64,000 bases of DNA, taken from positions 558,001-622,000 of the forward strand of contig NC_012966.1 of assembly GCF_000027005.1 (NCBI RefSeq), written 5' to 3'. Below, one piece after another: positions 28,315 to 38,639 of this stretch. The notes under the pieces were generated by a model. The model was not told the DNA's origin and did no database searches. It saw nothing but the letters and a program-made list of their open reading frames with translations. Numbering within the stretch: position 1 is the stretch's first letter; every line of letters begins with the position of its first letter. This DNA comes from Komagataella phaffii GS115 (lineage: Eukaryota > Ascomycota > Pichiomycetes > Pichiales > Pichiaceae). Position numbers and translations under genes: made by a program.

Positions 28315-31158
28315 TTACACCAAATCCAGTTCTTCCTGCTGAATTTCTTTCTTGATACTGTTGAATCGCAACTTTAGTACTTGAGATGTTATTAATCGAT
28401 TTTTCAGTCGAATGGATGCCAATACTGTAAATGCAAGAGTCCTGAACGTTATTTTCTTTCTTTTGAGAGAATATTCTGGATAAAGTCCAGTTCCATCGCC
28501 AATCTGCTTTATATGCAACTTTAGAGAACTTGTCAGATCTTGGTTCAAAAGTTGAACAACTCTATTTGTAACTATCAGATCCTGTAACTTGGATTCTTTC
28601 TCCAGTAATTTGTACTGGAAGAGCTGTAATCTCTTTTCAGTGATTGTCAGGTCTTTAGCTATCTTCGAATCGTCCCTGAGCTTGCATTTTGGAGTGTGAT
28701 TCTCTTTGGATGGACTAATAGGAGACATAGGGAGCTGATTGTTTTGGTCTTGTAGTCTTGATTCCAAATCGAGTTTTTGTCCAAAAAGAACTCTATACCG
28801 CTCTAGCAACTTTTCTTTCTCTTGTTTGTACTGAAGCTCTTTTTCTTGAAGTATTTTTTCATTCATTTTAAGATTAGACTTCAGTAGCTCCACGTCCTCT
28901 TTTGGCACTTCATTCTTTTGTTGTTCCTGTAGTCGATTAGCTAAACGACTACAATGCTTTTTCACAGTGTCCACCTCATCGCTTAACGATTGATTCTTTT
29001 CAGTTAGTTGCTTTTTATCCTCCTCCATTGAAACACATAGCTTTTCTAGTCTTTCAGCTACAGATTCCACATCAGTGTTTCTGTTTTTAATTTTATTTGA
29101 CTCAAGAATCTGTTCTTCCAGCTTTCGTGTCAGCAATGCGTTTGAAGCTTTCAAATCTTTCACCTGAGTCTCAAGTAGGGATTGTAGTGTATTATCATTG
29201 GTACGAAAGTCTTGGTTTAGGGAAGCAATCTTGCTTTCATAATCTCGTCTTATATTGTCTGCCTCCAATGATTTCATGCGGTATTGAGACTCCAAAGAAT
29301 CTCTCTTTCGTTGAAGAGATAACTTTTCTCTCTCATATTCGATTCTGTCCTGGTCTCTATATTGCTCTAATTGTTGTAACTTAGTGTCCTTTTGTTGAAG
29401 CTTTATATTCAAATCAGCTTTAACGCTTGAAAGCTCTGTAGCCTTTTCATTGTATGCGTCTTCGTACTCTTGGAGTTTGCGCTGCAAATTCGAGTAGTCA
29501 GTAGACAGTTTTCTATACTCAGTTTCAATGTAGAGGGGAGTAGAAAATGTGTCCCTTTCTTTGGTCTTTTGGATTTCATTTTTTAACAATGACACCTCCA
29601 ATTTAAGTGAATCCAACTCATTCAATAAAGACGACCTTTCCATTTCGTAGTTTTTCTTCAACGCATTATAGTCAGCTTCCGATGAGTGGGCGCTTGAGTA
29701 ATTCTCCTTTTGTAAGGAAGAATAGGCTTGATTGATATGCTCTAGCTCCAATTTCAACTTACTGGATTTCGATTGTTCATGCTCTAACTTGTCCTCCAGA
29801 TCTTGAACATATTCTTGATACTTTATTATCTTATCAAAAAGATCATCCCTCTCATTTTCTAGACGCTTCACTTCCGTGAAATTGGTCTGTTGGGTTCTTG
29901 ATGTATCTTCAACCCGTCTCAAATCTTTCAAAAGGTGTTCCTTGTCTTTCCGCAAAAGTTTATTTTCGGCAGCAAGTTCTTCTACCTTCTCATTAAGTGC
30001 AACATCTGTTGATTTCAATCGTTCCATTTCGTGTAGCTGTTGTGACAGCCTATGGATTTCTCTTTGATTCTCTAGTAGTTCACTGTCTTTTTCTTGAAGC
30101 TTTAGTTGATAACTGCGGCGTTGTTCATCAAGCTCTGATTGATACTTAGATCGCTGTTCGTCAAGCAGCGATTGATACTCCGATATATCATTGTTCTTTT
30201 CAGCCAATTTGGTGGTTAGTTCGTGAAGCCTGCCCTCGAGGTCAATGTGGGGTTCTTTTATATCCTGAATGCGGGATCGAAGAGATTCGTTCTCATTTTG
30301 AAGAGTATCATTAATTTTGGTCAGATCCTCAAGCTCTTTTGCATAGGATGCAACTTGATTCTCAGCATTATTTCTCTCCGATTCGCTTTCTTCAAGTTGT
30401 TTATAGAGTTCCTCAGCTTTCTCTTCTGCATCCTTTAACCACTGCTGTGCTTCTTGTTCTTTGTTCTGCCCCTCGTCGATAGATGAGTGCAAATGCTCAA
30501 GCTGAAGCCTGTAACGTTCACACTGTGCCTCAAGATCTTCATTAGCATCGCTCATCTGTAAAAGTTTTGAGTTAAGATGATCAATATCAGCTCTGAGTGT
30601 AGCGTTCTCATGTTCAAACTTGGGACTACTATGCTGTACGGGGGCATTTTGAAGTTGCTGGTTCAAATCATTCAGTCGCATCAACTTTTCCTTTAACGAG
30701 ATGTTTTCCTGCAAAGTAGCCAGTTGATCTTCCGGGGTACTATCCAAGTAATTTTTCAGAGTTGTCAATTGAAGCTTCAAATTCAAGTTCTCCGTCTCTA
30801 GCTTTTGCACATTGACATCAGTTTGGCGTACTAAATTTTCTCTAAAAAGACTGTGATTGTCAATTGGTATATTGGTGTTAATATCGCTGAGAATATTGTG
30901 TGGAGGTGCAGAAGGCATGAAGTCATCGCTTAATATCGTGTCATTGTCCTGTTCGTCATAGTTAATTGAGGATCCGTTTAAATTATGGTTGTGTAACGGT
31001 GATATTCGAAAATTGGGATCTTTTGAATGAATTGTTCTGTTACTTGTGGGATTATTTTCGTTATTACTAGCCCGACTAATGCCTATGGGCGTGAAGTCCA
31101 TACTTGAGGACTTTTTTGGGTTCTTTGGGGTCCCCAAGAAGCTGTTGTGTCCAAACAT
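28315..31158 (-). CDS. SPC110: Spc110, spindle pole body coiled-coil receptor for gamma-tubulin complex
   Basis: Spc110 links the inner plaque of the spindle pole body to gamma-tubulin complexes. From the ATG at 31158 the protein has 947 residues; yeast Spc110 has 944. The N-terminus contains MDFTPIG, as in yeast Spc110 (MEFTPVG). A CM1-like motif follows (ENLNLKLQLTTLKNYLD, near residue 130-150). Coiled coil covers about 120-870. The C-terminal basic amphipathic segment (FTVLASIRLKNRL) fits the calmodulin-binding/PACT region. An upstream extension to 31221 starts with TTG and is rejected. The yeast protein is cell-cycle phosphorylated at its N-terminus, and several S/T-P sites are visible here. 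Confidence 0.9.
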   Translation of the reverse strand: MFGHNSFLGTPKNPKKSSSMDFTPIGISRASNNENNPTSNRTIHSKDPNFRISPLHNHNLNGSSINYDEQDNDTILSDDFMPSAPPHNILSDINTNIPIDNHSLFRENLVRQTDVNVQKLETENLNLKLQLTTLKNYLDSTPEDQLATLQENISLKEKLMRLNDLNQQLQNAPVQHSSPKFEHENATLRADIDHLNSKLLQMSDANEDLEAQCERYRLQLEHLHSSIDEGQNKEQEAQQWLKDAEEKAEELYKQLEESESERNNAENQVASYAKELEDLTKINDTLQNENESLRSRIQDIKEPHIDLEGRLHELTTKLAEKNNDISEYQSLLDEQRSKYQSELDEQRRSYQLKLQEKDSELLENQREIHRLSQQLHEMERLKSTDVALNEKVEELAAENKLLRKDKEHLLKDLRRVEDTSRTQQTNFTEVKRLENERDDLFDKIIKYQEYVQDLEDKLEHEQSKSSKLKLELEHINQAYSSLQKENYSSAHSSEADYNALKKNYEMERSSLLNELDSLKLEVSLLKNEIQKTKERDTFSTPLYIETEYRKLSTDYSNLQRKLQEYEDAYNEKATELSSVKADLNIKLQQKDTKLQQLEQYRDQDRIEYEREKLSLQRKRDSLESQYRMKSLEADNIRRDYESKIASLNQDFRTNDNTLQSLLETQVKDLKASNALLTRKLEEQILESNKIKNRNTDVESVAERLEKLCVSMEEDKKQLTEKNQSLSDEVDTVKKHCSRLANRLQEQQKNEVPKEDVELLKSNLKMNEKILQEKELQYKQEKEKLLERYRVLFGQKLDLESRLQDQNNQLPMSPISPSKENHTPKCKLRDDSKIAKDLTITEKRLQLFQYKLLEKESKLQDLIVTNRVVQLLNQDLTSSLKLHIKQIGDGTGLYPEYSLKRKKITFRTLAFTVLASIRLKNRLITSQVLKLRFNSIKKEIQQEELDLV

Positions 31159-31408
31159 CGAAGAGCTGGCACTGTTTACAAATGGATTAAAAACCTGGAA
31201 TAGCCAAAACGCGTCTCGCAACGGACTTAGCTATCAATAATTCGCGAAGGCCATTAGCTATGCTGTTCTCCCGTGGCAGCGGAGGCAGTTGCAATTACTT
31301 TGTTGATAGTGATAACTCAACGAGGACATCAATGGGAGGAGAGCTGGATTGAAAGAGTATTTAATGTCCCTGAAGTAGCACACAAACACTCTGTGTAGTC
31401 GGGAAAGG

Positions 31409-31726
31409 TCACCTTTTTTTGCTCCTTAGTTTCTTCTCAACTTCCTTGATTCTATGCCTGAACTCCCCTGTAATCACCGATAACTGGTCTAGTTTTTCAA
31501 ATTCAGATTCTAGCTCGTCACATTGTTTCAAAAGTAGCTCATCTCTGCTGATCGATTGCTTGACCCTACTTATTTCCAGATCCTGTTGTTCCTTATCCTT
31601 CAAAATAGAGGCTTGGGTAGTTTCTGCCATTTGCTCAACTTTATCCTTTATTTTGTACAGCACATAATCAAACTGTACTGCTAGCTGCTTTACCTGAAAA
31701 GGATCATCTCTCTCATTGTCGGACAT
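31409..31726 (-). CDS. CNL1: Cnl1-like BLOC-1 subunit
   Basis: This is a small coiled-coil subunit of the yeast BLOC-1 complex, which acts on endosomes with Rab5/Msb3. From the ATG at 31726 (MSDNERDDPFQVKQLAVQF) it has 105 residues; yeast Cnl1 has 122. The key match is DDPFxxxxLAVxFDYVLYKIKDKV, like the family's DYDYLLYKIRDYV. A second match is the C-terminal LDQLSVITGEFRHRI (yeast LNQLAIITDTFKERI). An upstream in-frame ATG (31861) would add 45 basic, unconserved residues, and I reject it. Divergent from the GGA gene. Confidence 0.82.
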   Translation of the reverse strand: MSDNERDDPFQVKQLAVQFDYVLYKIKDKVEQMAETTQASILKDKEQQDLEISRVKQSISRDELLLKQCDELESEFEKLDQLSVITGEFRHRIKEVEKKLRSKKR

Positions 31727-31919
31727 GTTTCTGGAACAGTTAATGATAAAGAGTTGAGGATTAGATAAACCCCTGTAGCTTTTCATTCGCTTCCTACACA
31801 GGCCTGTCTGTCCTCCTACTGGCTTTCCCCATACTTCGTCCCTTTCGCGAAATTTTGCCAACTGTATCTCTTACACAACTTCCGCAACAGTAGTTATCGG
31901 ATAAACAACCTTCCTCAAC

Positions 31920-33638
31920 ATGTCGATGTCTTTAAGTCAGGTTCCAGGTGTCAATGGGAAACTTCTTCGAAGAATTCATCGAGCCTGTAAGCCTACGCTG
32001 GATGAACCCAATCTTGCCTTGAATCTAGAGATTTGCGATCTGATCAACGAAAAACAGGGTTCGTTGCCTAGGCAGGCAGCCATTGCCGTGGTCAAACTCG
32101 TAAACTCGAGAGACCCGCAAGTCAGTGAGCTCTCATTGTCTTTGTTGGATAACTTAGTCAAGAATTGTGGTTATCCTTTTCATTTACAAATTTCTCGTAA
32201 AGAGTTCCTCAATGAGTTAGTTAAGAAGTTCCCTGATAGGCCCCCTCCAAGGTACACTAGGACCCAACGTTTGATCCTGGGGGCCATTGAAGAATGGACC
32301 GAAACGATTTGCAAGACCTCTAGATATAAGGAGGATTTCGGCTTCATTAGAGACATGCATAGATTGTTGGGTTTCAAAGGGTATATATTTCCCGAGATCA
32401 AGAAGGAAGACGCCGCTGTTTTGAATCGTTCCGACCATCTGAAATCCATTGAAGAGTTGCAGAAAGAAGAGAGACTTGCGCAGTCGGCCAAGTTGCAGGA
32501 GCTTATTAGACGCGGTAGACCTCAAGATTTGAAGGAGGCTAACAAGCTTATGAAGGTAATGTCTGGATTCCAAGAAGACAAATCATTTGAAGTCAGTAAA
32601 CAGGAGGTTGCCGAGAATATCGAGAAGTTAAAGAGAAAAGCAGATATTTTTGGTGACATGTTGAACAATGCTACGAATGTCGGTAAGATTGATCCAACCG
32701 ATGAAACAATTTCTGAATTGTATGGAACCCTCAAGTCATCTCAATCTACGATCCAAAAGTTAGCACAAGAAGAAAGTGATGATCCAGAGGCAGTCAACAC
32801 ATTGTTGTCCCTGAACGACCAAGTCTACTCCCTCCTGGAAAAATACAACTTCCTAAAAGAGGGCGATATATCTAATGCCTCTAAGGTTAAGTCTGGTGGT
32901 GGAATCAACTTAATTGATTTTGATGATGATGATACTGGGTCAGTTTCTCCAGTTAATGCCAATACAAACGAGTCAGATGCTGTGGCAGATCTTTTGAGTG
33001 ATTTAACTTTCAACGAGAGGCAGGCATCTACTTCTGTGAACAACTCTAATTCTATCAACGATTTATTGAACCTTGGAAGTGGAACCATTCATTTGGGTTC
33101 TCCAGGCCCTCAATCTCAAATTCAAGAAGCACAGTCACCATCACTCCCTCAACAACAGTCGAACTCTGCACTTGATGACCTGCTTAATTTTGGGTCTGCC
33201 GCTAAATCCACTGGAACTACCACTGCCCCAGCCGCTTTAGACCCATTCGGTATGGATTTCCCATCTACTACCAACTCAGTTGTATCTCAAAAGAGGTTTT
33301 TGTTGCACGAGTCCCACCATATCAAGATTGAATACGAAGTGCAGTCTGTCAACCCATTTCACTTCCGCTTCTTTTACTCTAATGTGGCTGTGCAGCCAGT
33401 CACATCATTCCAATTCCTGGTGGCCGTTCCTAAGCTTTGGGACTTACAACTGAAGCCTCAATCTTCCAACTTCTTGGCTTCTAACACTAAGGATGCCATT
33501 TGGCAGGATGTTACCATTACTTCCAAATCCGGCGATTCTTCCGCTAAGGATGTCAAGATAAAATGGAAAATTGATTATGCTGTCAGTGCAGTAACTGCCG
33601 TTGAAGATGGTGTAGCCGTCATTCCACAATCGCAGTAA
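31920..33638 (+). CDS. GGA2: GGA-family clathrin adaptor (trans-Golgi to endosome)
   Basis: GGA proteins bind Arf-GTP, cargo, ubiquitin and clathrin at the trans-Golgi. The 572-residue protein shows the order VHS (about 12-150: RRIHRACKPTLDEPN, VVKLVNSRD), GAT (about 185-315), hinge, and a gamma-ear GAE domain (about 450-572). The hinge has clathrin-box-like segments (NLIDFDDDD near 335, LLNLGS, LLNFGS). Length fits yeast Gga1/Gga2 (557/585). Only one copy is seen here; the GGA2 symbol is by convention and GGA1 cannot be excluded. Confidence 0.88.
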   Translation: MSMSLSQVPGVNGKLLRRIHRACKPTLDEPNLALNLEICDLINEKQGSLPRQAAIAVVKLVNSRDPQVSELSLSLLDNLVKNCGYPFHLQISRKEFLNELVKKFPDRPPPRYTRTQRLILGAIEEWTETICKTSRYKEDFGFIRDMHRLLGFKGYIFPEIKKEDAAVLNRSDHLKSIEELQKEERLAQSAKLQELIRRGRPQDLKEANKLMKVMSGFQEDKSFEVSKQEVAENIEKLKRKADIFGDMLNNATNVGKIDPTDETISELYGTLKSSQSTIQKLAQEESDDPEAVNTLLSLNDQVYSLLEKYNFLKEGDISNASKVKSGGGINLIDFDDDDTGSVSPVNANTNESDAVADLLSDLTFNERQASTSVNNSNSINDLLNLGSGTIHLGSPGPQSQIQEAQSPSLPQQQSNSALDDLLNFGSAAKSTGTTTAPAALDPFGMDFPSTTNSVVSQKRFLLHESHHIKIEYEVQSVNPFHFRFFYSNVAVQPVTSFQFLVAVPKLWDLQLKPQSSNFLASNTKDAIWQDVTITSKSGDSSAKDVKIKWKIDYAVSAVTAVEDGVAVIPQSQ

Positions 33639-33698
33639 CAGTTAGGGTTGCAATTTGTAGGTAAAAGAAGAATAATTACATTGATTAATTATCTAACC

Positions 33699-36600
33699 CT
33701 ATTTATTTGTATCAGTAGTTTGTTTAGTATCAGTGTTTGGGGAAGCTGAGAGGTTTGAAGACGCTGATGCTGACTCCTGTCCCCTGTTGGCTACTTGGTT
33801 CATCTTATTTCTGGCCTGCATTGCTTTAAATAGAGTGATCTGTTGTCTTTGTTGGGGAGTGAGGTTGGGACTGTTTTCTAGAGCATCCAACTTTTCCTTG
33901 GTCAAGCTAGCAGGAGTTGTAGGTGATGCATTCGATGTTACCGGGGAAGCTGAAACAGGAGGTCCAGCTGTTGCTCTTGTGGGTGTCGGCACAGTCCTCA
34001 CTTGAGGGGTAGAGTGGCCGTTAGAAGACCGCTCCCGTTGATTCTGTAAGTTCTGAATATATGCAACCGCAAACTTAGTTACTTGATCCTTCGACATGTT
34101 GGGGTTCTGTGCTTGTATTTGATTTATTAGGGCGTTCACTTGAGCAGGAGTAAGGTTAATTCCTCTTGAGGGTGATGGTTGCTGCTGTGAGGCTGTAGCA
34201 GCTGACTTTGATGGCGTAGTCGAAGAAGAAACAGCATTTGCTGGTGTGGTGACATTGGTATTCGTTATGCCGGCGGGTCGATTAGGTACATTGGATTTGT
34301 TTACTGGTGTCCCGGCACTAGTTTGCATCATTTGTCTGTGTCTTTGTGCTTGCAAGAAATGTTGTAGTTGCTCTTGGGTAAAAGAGTTGTTGGGTCCAGG
34401 CCTGTTGCCATTAGGAGTACCAGTTCTATTTGTGACAGGAGTAGTATTCTGAGAAGTAGCTACTCTAGATGATACTTGGGGTTGTCTTGTATTGGGAGTA
34501 CCAGGCTGGGTTGAAGGAACGCCAGGTGCTGGAGTAGTGGTCTTAGGCAAGGTTCCTTTTGGAGGAATTCCATTAGTATAGGGATGAGTGCCAGTTTGCT
34601 GTGCTGAAGTTGGCAGGGGAGCATTTTTTCCTTTTGAGGGAGATAAAGCCGAGCTTTGTGTATGTGGACGTGCGGAAGAGAAGGTTCCAGAGTTTTGGTG
34701 CATATAAGCCTCTTGAATTGCCTTGTCTCTATCATACTTGAGTCTTGAAAGTTCTTCCGGTGTAGGAACATTTGTTCTCTTGTCATCACTGGTATGCTTT
34801 CTTTCGACTTGACTCGAACGATTGATATTTTCTCTTCTTCTCATACATTTTCTCATTGCATCAAGCATTGATCCCCATCTTAATCTGCGGTGACCTCTCT
34901 GAATCGATTCAATACCAACTCCTAGAGGCGATATTCTTCTCTTAGTGGTGCTTTGGGTCTTATGTGCCGCCTCTAACCAAGCTTGGGCTGATTGAGCATA
35001 CTGACCTCTCATATCAGTGAACTGGAACTTATCGTTCAATTGAATATATCTTTCAAAACATTGCCAAGGGGTTCTTCTCTCTATGTTTGCCACATAAGCC
35101 CTAGCCGGTCTTGCTGATAAATGAGCAGAAATAATATCCCAGTTAAAAGCATACTCAGCAACATACCGAATCAAGAGCTTGTCATCTTGAGGAAGCCAAA
35201 TGGTGGGTGTCCTCAACTCCAAGTTCTTGATAGGGGGTGGTTTTGGGGGCTTGAGAACATTGTACCGTCGCTGACTCGAAGCTCCAAACAAACCTTTCTG
35301 ATAGTCTAGCGATGCACTGAGTTCACTTGCAGGATCACGCCGAATAACAATCTTGTACCATTCATCATCCTCTGGGGGAGCCAACAACGTAGATATGGCG
35401 GCTATAGGAGCTTTCTCATATTCGCTTAGCTTCTTCTTGGAGTCAGAAAGATTGTCATCAAATATGAATGACAAAGGGAGCTTTTCAACAAGAACCAAAT
35501 CTTCTTTTTTAAAGTCATCTAGTCCAATGTGTAGCTTAAAAGGTTCGGCATTCTGGTTTAATCTCTTGTAATCCCCCATGGAATACGTAGGAAGAGCGGG
35601 GGGAATGATTTCGTCTTTTGGATTGGGTCGTTCCAAAAGCTTTGCTACATCAATTGTCGCATTTTCTTCAAAAGGCTGGTTTTGCTCTTGATCCATGGCT
35701 CGAGGCTCCTCTTGTGCATCCTTAAATATATCATTATCATCATGGTCATGTTCGTTTTCATTATCTACCTCGGTCTTCATTACCTTCGTTACTGTTCTTT
35801 CCTTAATCTCTTCATCCGTCAAAAAAATAAGGGGTTTCCTTTGAATACAGACAATTTTTCCATAAGTCCAATAATCCGAAACCGCTTGGGCCAGCTGTAC
35901 ACAAGAAGCGGCTTTAAATTTTCTTTCTTCCATGATATCTACTGAAAGCCACTTCATTTCAGCAAGAAGATGATCCCAATGAGTGGGTGACTCTCTGGTG
36001 AAGGGATCTATAAATCTTTTTGGTTGCCTCAATGACCATTTTCGTTGTCTTTTCAACTCTTCTATTCTTGAATAAAGGACTGCTATTTTGCCCTCTAACA
36101 ACGCTGATTCGTAGGCATCTGTGGTTAGAGATTTATGGGATCGAGGAAGTAGTTTTGCCAATGGAAATGTCTGTGTTAGATAATAAAGCTCGGTCAACGA
36201 TGCAGAATCAGCTATTTTGTGAGGATATATTTCAGGGAGAGCTTGAATTATCGTCTTATTTCGATCAAGTAATTCAAAATTTAAATCTCTATCAGTTGGA
36301 TCGTCCGGTCGTATGGGAACTTCATCTTGTGCATACTTTCGAATCAAAGAGGACAAAGTAGGTGCTTCTGATTCCGTTACTTCTTGGTGCATCATGGTCA
36401 TCTTAGATTCCTTATGGGTTGCTTTCTGTGGCTCAGCTGAAGTACTGGCCGTTTTCTGTTTCTTGCGTGGAGGTTCATCCTTAGTGGTCTCTTCGTCTTC
36501 CTTCACGGGCCAGTGGGGAGATTCCAACTGGTCTGCAGTAGAGACTTCCTTAGAGACGGGAGGCTGTTTTTGAGACTTATCGCCTGTTAGTGTTGTAATG

Positions 36601-36854
36601 TTAAATTGCCGTCCCTGCTCCAAGTCGTTACGTTCCAAGAATCGCATCAGGTTTTCCCCAATCTGTGATACCTGAGAAGGGGAGATTGGGAGCAGAGGAA
36701 GACGTGATACACAATACAATTCTGCCAACTTCCGTTTCCTCTCATTGAGAATGCGCTGCAAAGGGTCGTCATTAGTACCAGATCCATCCTCTGGTTGCCG
36801 TTTAGGGGAATCGTGTTTGGATGATGCAGTTACATTTGAGTCTAGACTGCTCAT
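33699..36854 (-). CDS. EAF1: Eaf1, scaffold subunit of the NuA4 histone acetyltransferase
   Basis: Eaf1 (Vid21) assembles the NuA4 H4/H2A acetyltransferase. The 1051-residue protein has a disordered charged N-third, an HSA domain near 290-370 (HWDHLLAEMKWLSVDIMEERKFK) that would bind actin/Arp4, and a SANT/Myb domain near 550-610 (LIRYVAEYAFNWDIISAHL, RTPWQCFERY). A long Gln/Asn/Thr/Pro-rich C-terminal tail contains a repeated helix (LTPAQVNALINQIQAQNP, LTPQQRQQITLFKAMQARN). Saccharomyces Eaf1 has 982 residues. Convergent with the GGA gene, with 60 bp between them. Confidence 0.92.
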   Translation of the reverse strand: MSSLDSNVTASSKHDSPKRQPEDGSGTNDDPLQRILNERKRKLAELYCVSRLPLLPISPSQVSQIGENLMRFLERNDLEQGRQFNITTLTGDKSQKQPPVSKEVSTADQLESPHWPVKEDEETTKDEPPRKKQKTASTSAEPQKATHKESKMTMMHQEVTESEAPTLSSLIRKYAQDEVPIRPDDPTDRDLNFELLDRNKTIIQALPEIYPHKIADSASLTELYYLTQTFPLAKLLPRSHKSLTTDAYESALLEGKIAVLYSRIEELKRQRKWSLRQPKRFIDPFTRESPTHWDHLLAEMKWLSVDIMEERKFKAASCVQLAQAVSDYWTYGKIVCIQRKPLIFLTDEEIKERTVTKVMKTEVDNENEHDHDDNDIFKDAQEEPRAMDQEQNQPFEENATIDVAKLLERPNPKDEIIPPALPTYSMGDYKRLNQNAEPFKLHIGLDDFKKEDLVLVEKLPLSFIFDDNLSDSKKKLSEYEKAPIAAISTLLAPPEDDEWYKIVIRRDPASELSASLDYQKGLFGASSQRRYNVLKPPKPPPIKNLELRTPTIWLPQDDKLLIRYVAEYAFNWDIISAHLSARPARAYVANIERRTPWQCFERYIQLNDKFQFTDMRGQYAQSAQAWLEAAHKTQSTTKRRISPLGVGIESIQRGHRRLRWGSMLDAMRKCMRRRENINRSSQVERKHTSDDKRTNVPTPEELSRLKYDRDKAIQEAYMHQNSGTFSSARPHTQSSALSPSKGKNAPLPTSAQQTGTHPYTNGIPPKGTLPKTTTPAPGVPSTQPGTPNTRQPQVSSRVATSQNTTPVTNRTGTPNGNRPGPNNSFTQEQLQHFLQAQRHRQMMQTSAGTPVNKSNVPNRPAGITNTNVTTPANAVSSSTTPSKSAATASQQQPSPSRGINLTPAQVNALINQIQAQNPNMSKDQVTKFAVAYIQNLQNQRERSSNGHSTPQVRTVPTPTRATAGPPVSASPVTSNASPTTPASLTKEKLDALENSPNLTPQQRQQITLFKAMQARNKMNQVANRGQESASASSNLSASPNTDTKQTTDTNK

Positions 36855-36984
36855 TCTGGCGGGATTAGGAACACCTTGGTTGAGGTTGAGGAAGGTACAT
36901 CGACCGGAATTCTGCGCTCGATAGCACTGTTAAGAAAAAAAAACACAACGTTTGTTTAGATATGCTTATGTAATCGTGACTATA

Positions 36985-38148
36985 TTAGATACTTCCCTGA
37001 ACTGTCAGTTTGGCTTTACGTAACCATTTTCGGGTTCTGGTAAAACAGGTCATGGAGTCCGTGTAACTCGGGGATTTCCAATTATTGTTGTAAAAGACCC
37101 ATCCTTCAGGTGATTTGTTGTCGTTAAAACTGAGGTCAAGTAACCAGTCTGGGTCAACCCAAGACCATTTCATTATTAGTACCTTACCATCAGGTCTAGA
37201 GCTTGTCGTTGGAATTGGAGGAAATTCAAATTGAGTTAAACCGTGACACTCTTCAAGAAATTCATTGGTAAATGCAGATCTTTCGAAAGGAAGGAGGTAG
37301 GATGACCAATCCACACCCAGCCATCGACGTTGGTTTTCGAAAACCTGGAATGTAACAATTTTCTCCTGCAATGACATGTCTGCTGTGTGTTCTGCAGAAC
37401 TGAGACCTCTGGCAAGTTGAGCAGCTGATAATTGTGCATGTAGACCGACCGGCAGTCCAGTAGTAACAGCTATTAACTTTCGAATATACAGCGATCTCCA
37501 GAGTAACCTTCTCGTAGCAATGTTCCATGAGGAGTGATAACTAAGTAACAACACGCCTAACGATAGGATAGCTTGTTTGGTGGATAGAATTGACGTCATT
37601 GCAAAGATGTACATTGGTGATAGTGCAAACACGCCAATAAATAACTTAAACAATTGTCTGCTGTTCAGCTTTTTCATTCTTGTTAGTGGTTCAAAAAGAG
37701 CATCAAACTTTGTGTTGATATTGGATAAAGTGTCCACGATTTCTTCCAGAGTTGGCGGTTCTTTTGAGTCACGATAAACCATCTGTGTAAACCAAGCCGT
37801 GCTAGAAAATATAATAGCAAGCAATAGAGGTAAACCATAAAAACTAACCAGCCCCCAGTATTTCACGATTGTGATAAAAACAGAGATACAAAGAAAATTG
37901 TAATAGGGATCCTTGTTTGTCCAAGTCGCAAATGAAAGGATGTGATCAACTAATAGCAAAAGCGGAAATGATCCATTGAGAGCAGATGCTACAAGTGGTG
38001 ATGTTTTTGGAAGCAGGGCCCTGGTTTGACCAATTCTGGAGGAATTACATTGTGGAGCAAACGCTGCGTATATTTGATTGTAATGCTGAGTGGAAACAGG
38101 TTCGGTCACTGCTGGTTCTTTGCCATCTTTACTAGGTGGATCTGCCAT
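36985..38148 (-). CDS. PEX30-family ER/peroxisome membrane protein with reticulon-like and dysferlin domains
   Basis: PEX30/31/32-type proteins shape ER subdomains and control peroxisome number. The 387-residue protein has a short cytosolic N-terminus, then hydrophobic hairpins (about 55-75, 82-120, 165-205) of reticulon type. A C-terminal dysferlin pair follows: DysFN around 265-295 (FENQRRWLGVDWSS) and DysFC around 330-380 (WSWVDPDWLLDLS, EGWVFYNNNW, RTRKWLRKAKL). Several paralogues exist in methylotrophic yeasts, so I do not assign a number. Confidence 0.86.
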   Translation of the reverse strand: MADPPSKDGKEPAVTEPVSTQHYNQIYAAFAPQCNSSRIGQTRALLPKTSPLVASALNGSFPLLLLVDHILSFATWTNKDPYYNFLCISVFITIVKYWGLVSFYGLPLLLAIIFSSTAWFTQMVYRDSKEPPTLEEIVDTLSNINTKFDALFEPLTRMKKLNSRQLFKLFIGVFALSPMYIFAMTSILSTKQAILSLGVLLLSYHSSWNIATRRLLWRSLYIRKLIAVTTGLPVGLHAQLSAAQLARGLSSAEHTADMSLQEKIVTFQVFENQRRWLGVDWSSYLLPFERSAFTNEFLEECHGLTQFEFPPIPTTSSRPDGKVLIMKWSWVDPDWLLDLSFNDNKSPEGWVFYNNNWKSPSYTDSMTCFTRTRKWLRKAKLTVQGSI

Positions 38149-38360
38149 TGGTTAGCTCGTTAAAAAATCAGACGAAACGAAGTAAACTGCAGTACATGGA
38201 TGAAGATAGGGGAAAGGCCGAGTAGAGGGGAGAGCACCACCCAATTACCCCAAAGGCTAAAAGAGAAATGCGCGAAAACCTGGACACTATCAGAAACTCA
38301 AAGAAATACTTGAAGCTCTCTCCCTTGATTTATTCTGTCTTATTAACAACCAAATTCAAA

Positions 38361-38639
38361 ATGTCTACAGAGAACAAAGCAGAGACAAAACAAACCAACT
38401 TCAAAGCTTTGGAAGAGGATGACGAGTTTGAAGATTTCCCCGTTCAAGGTAAGTTATCAGCAGTGTCAGATCGAGAAGTGGATCAACTAACGACTGAAAT
38501 AGATTGGCCAAATGACAAGACCATCACAGCTGAAAAACAAGAGCATCTTTGGGATGAGAGCTGGAATGATGACGATAACGAAGATGATTTCACCAAAAGA
38601 TTGAGACAAGAACTCGCAAACGCTGAAGCAAAGAAATAG
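38361..38639 (+). CDS. SEM1: Sem1/Dss1 (Rpn15), acidic subunit of proteasome lid and TREX-2, one intron
   Basis: Sem1 is a small disordered acidic protein that stabilises the 26S lid, TREX-2 and related PCI complexes. Exon 1 is 38361-38448, the intron is 38449-38502 (GTAAGT, branch AACTAAC, ATAG end), and exon 2 is 38503-38639, giving 74 residues. Splicing joins the two conserved acidic-aromatic blocks: EDDEFEDFPVQ then DWPNDKT, and LWDESWNDDDNEDDF, with a C-terminal helix TKRLRQELANA. The 54-nt intron is a multiple of three and has no stop, so an unspliced message would also be open. RPT5 follows 295 bp downstream. Confidence 0.92.
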   Translation: MSTENKAETKQTNFKALEEDDEFEDFPVQGKLSAVSDREVDQLTTEIDWPNDKTITAEKQEHLWDESWNDDDNEDDFTKRLRQELANAEAKK

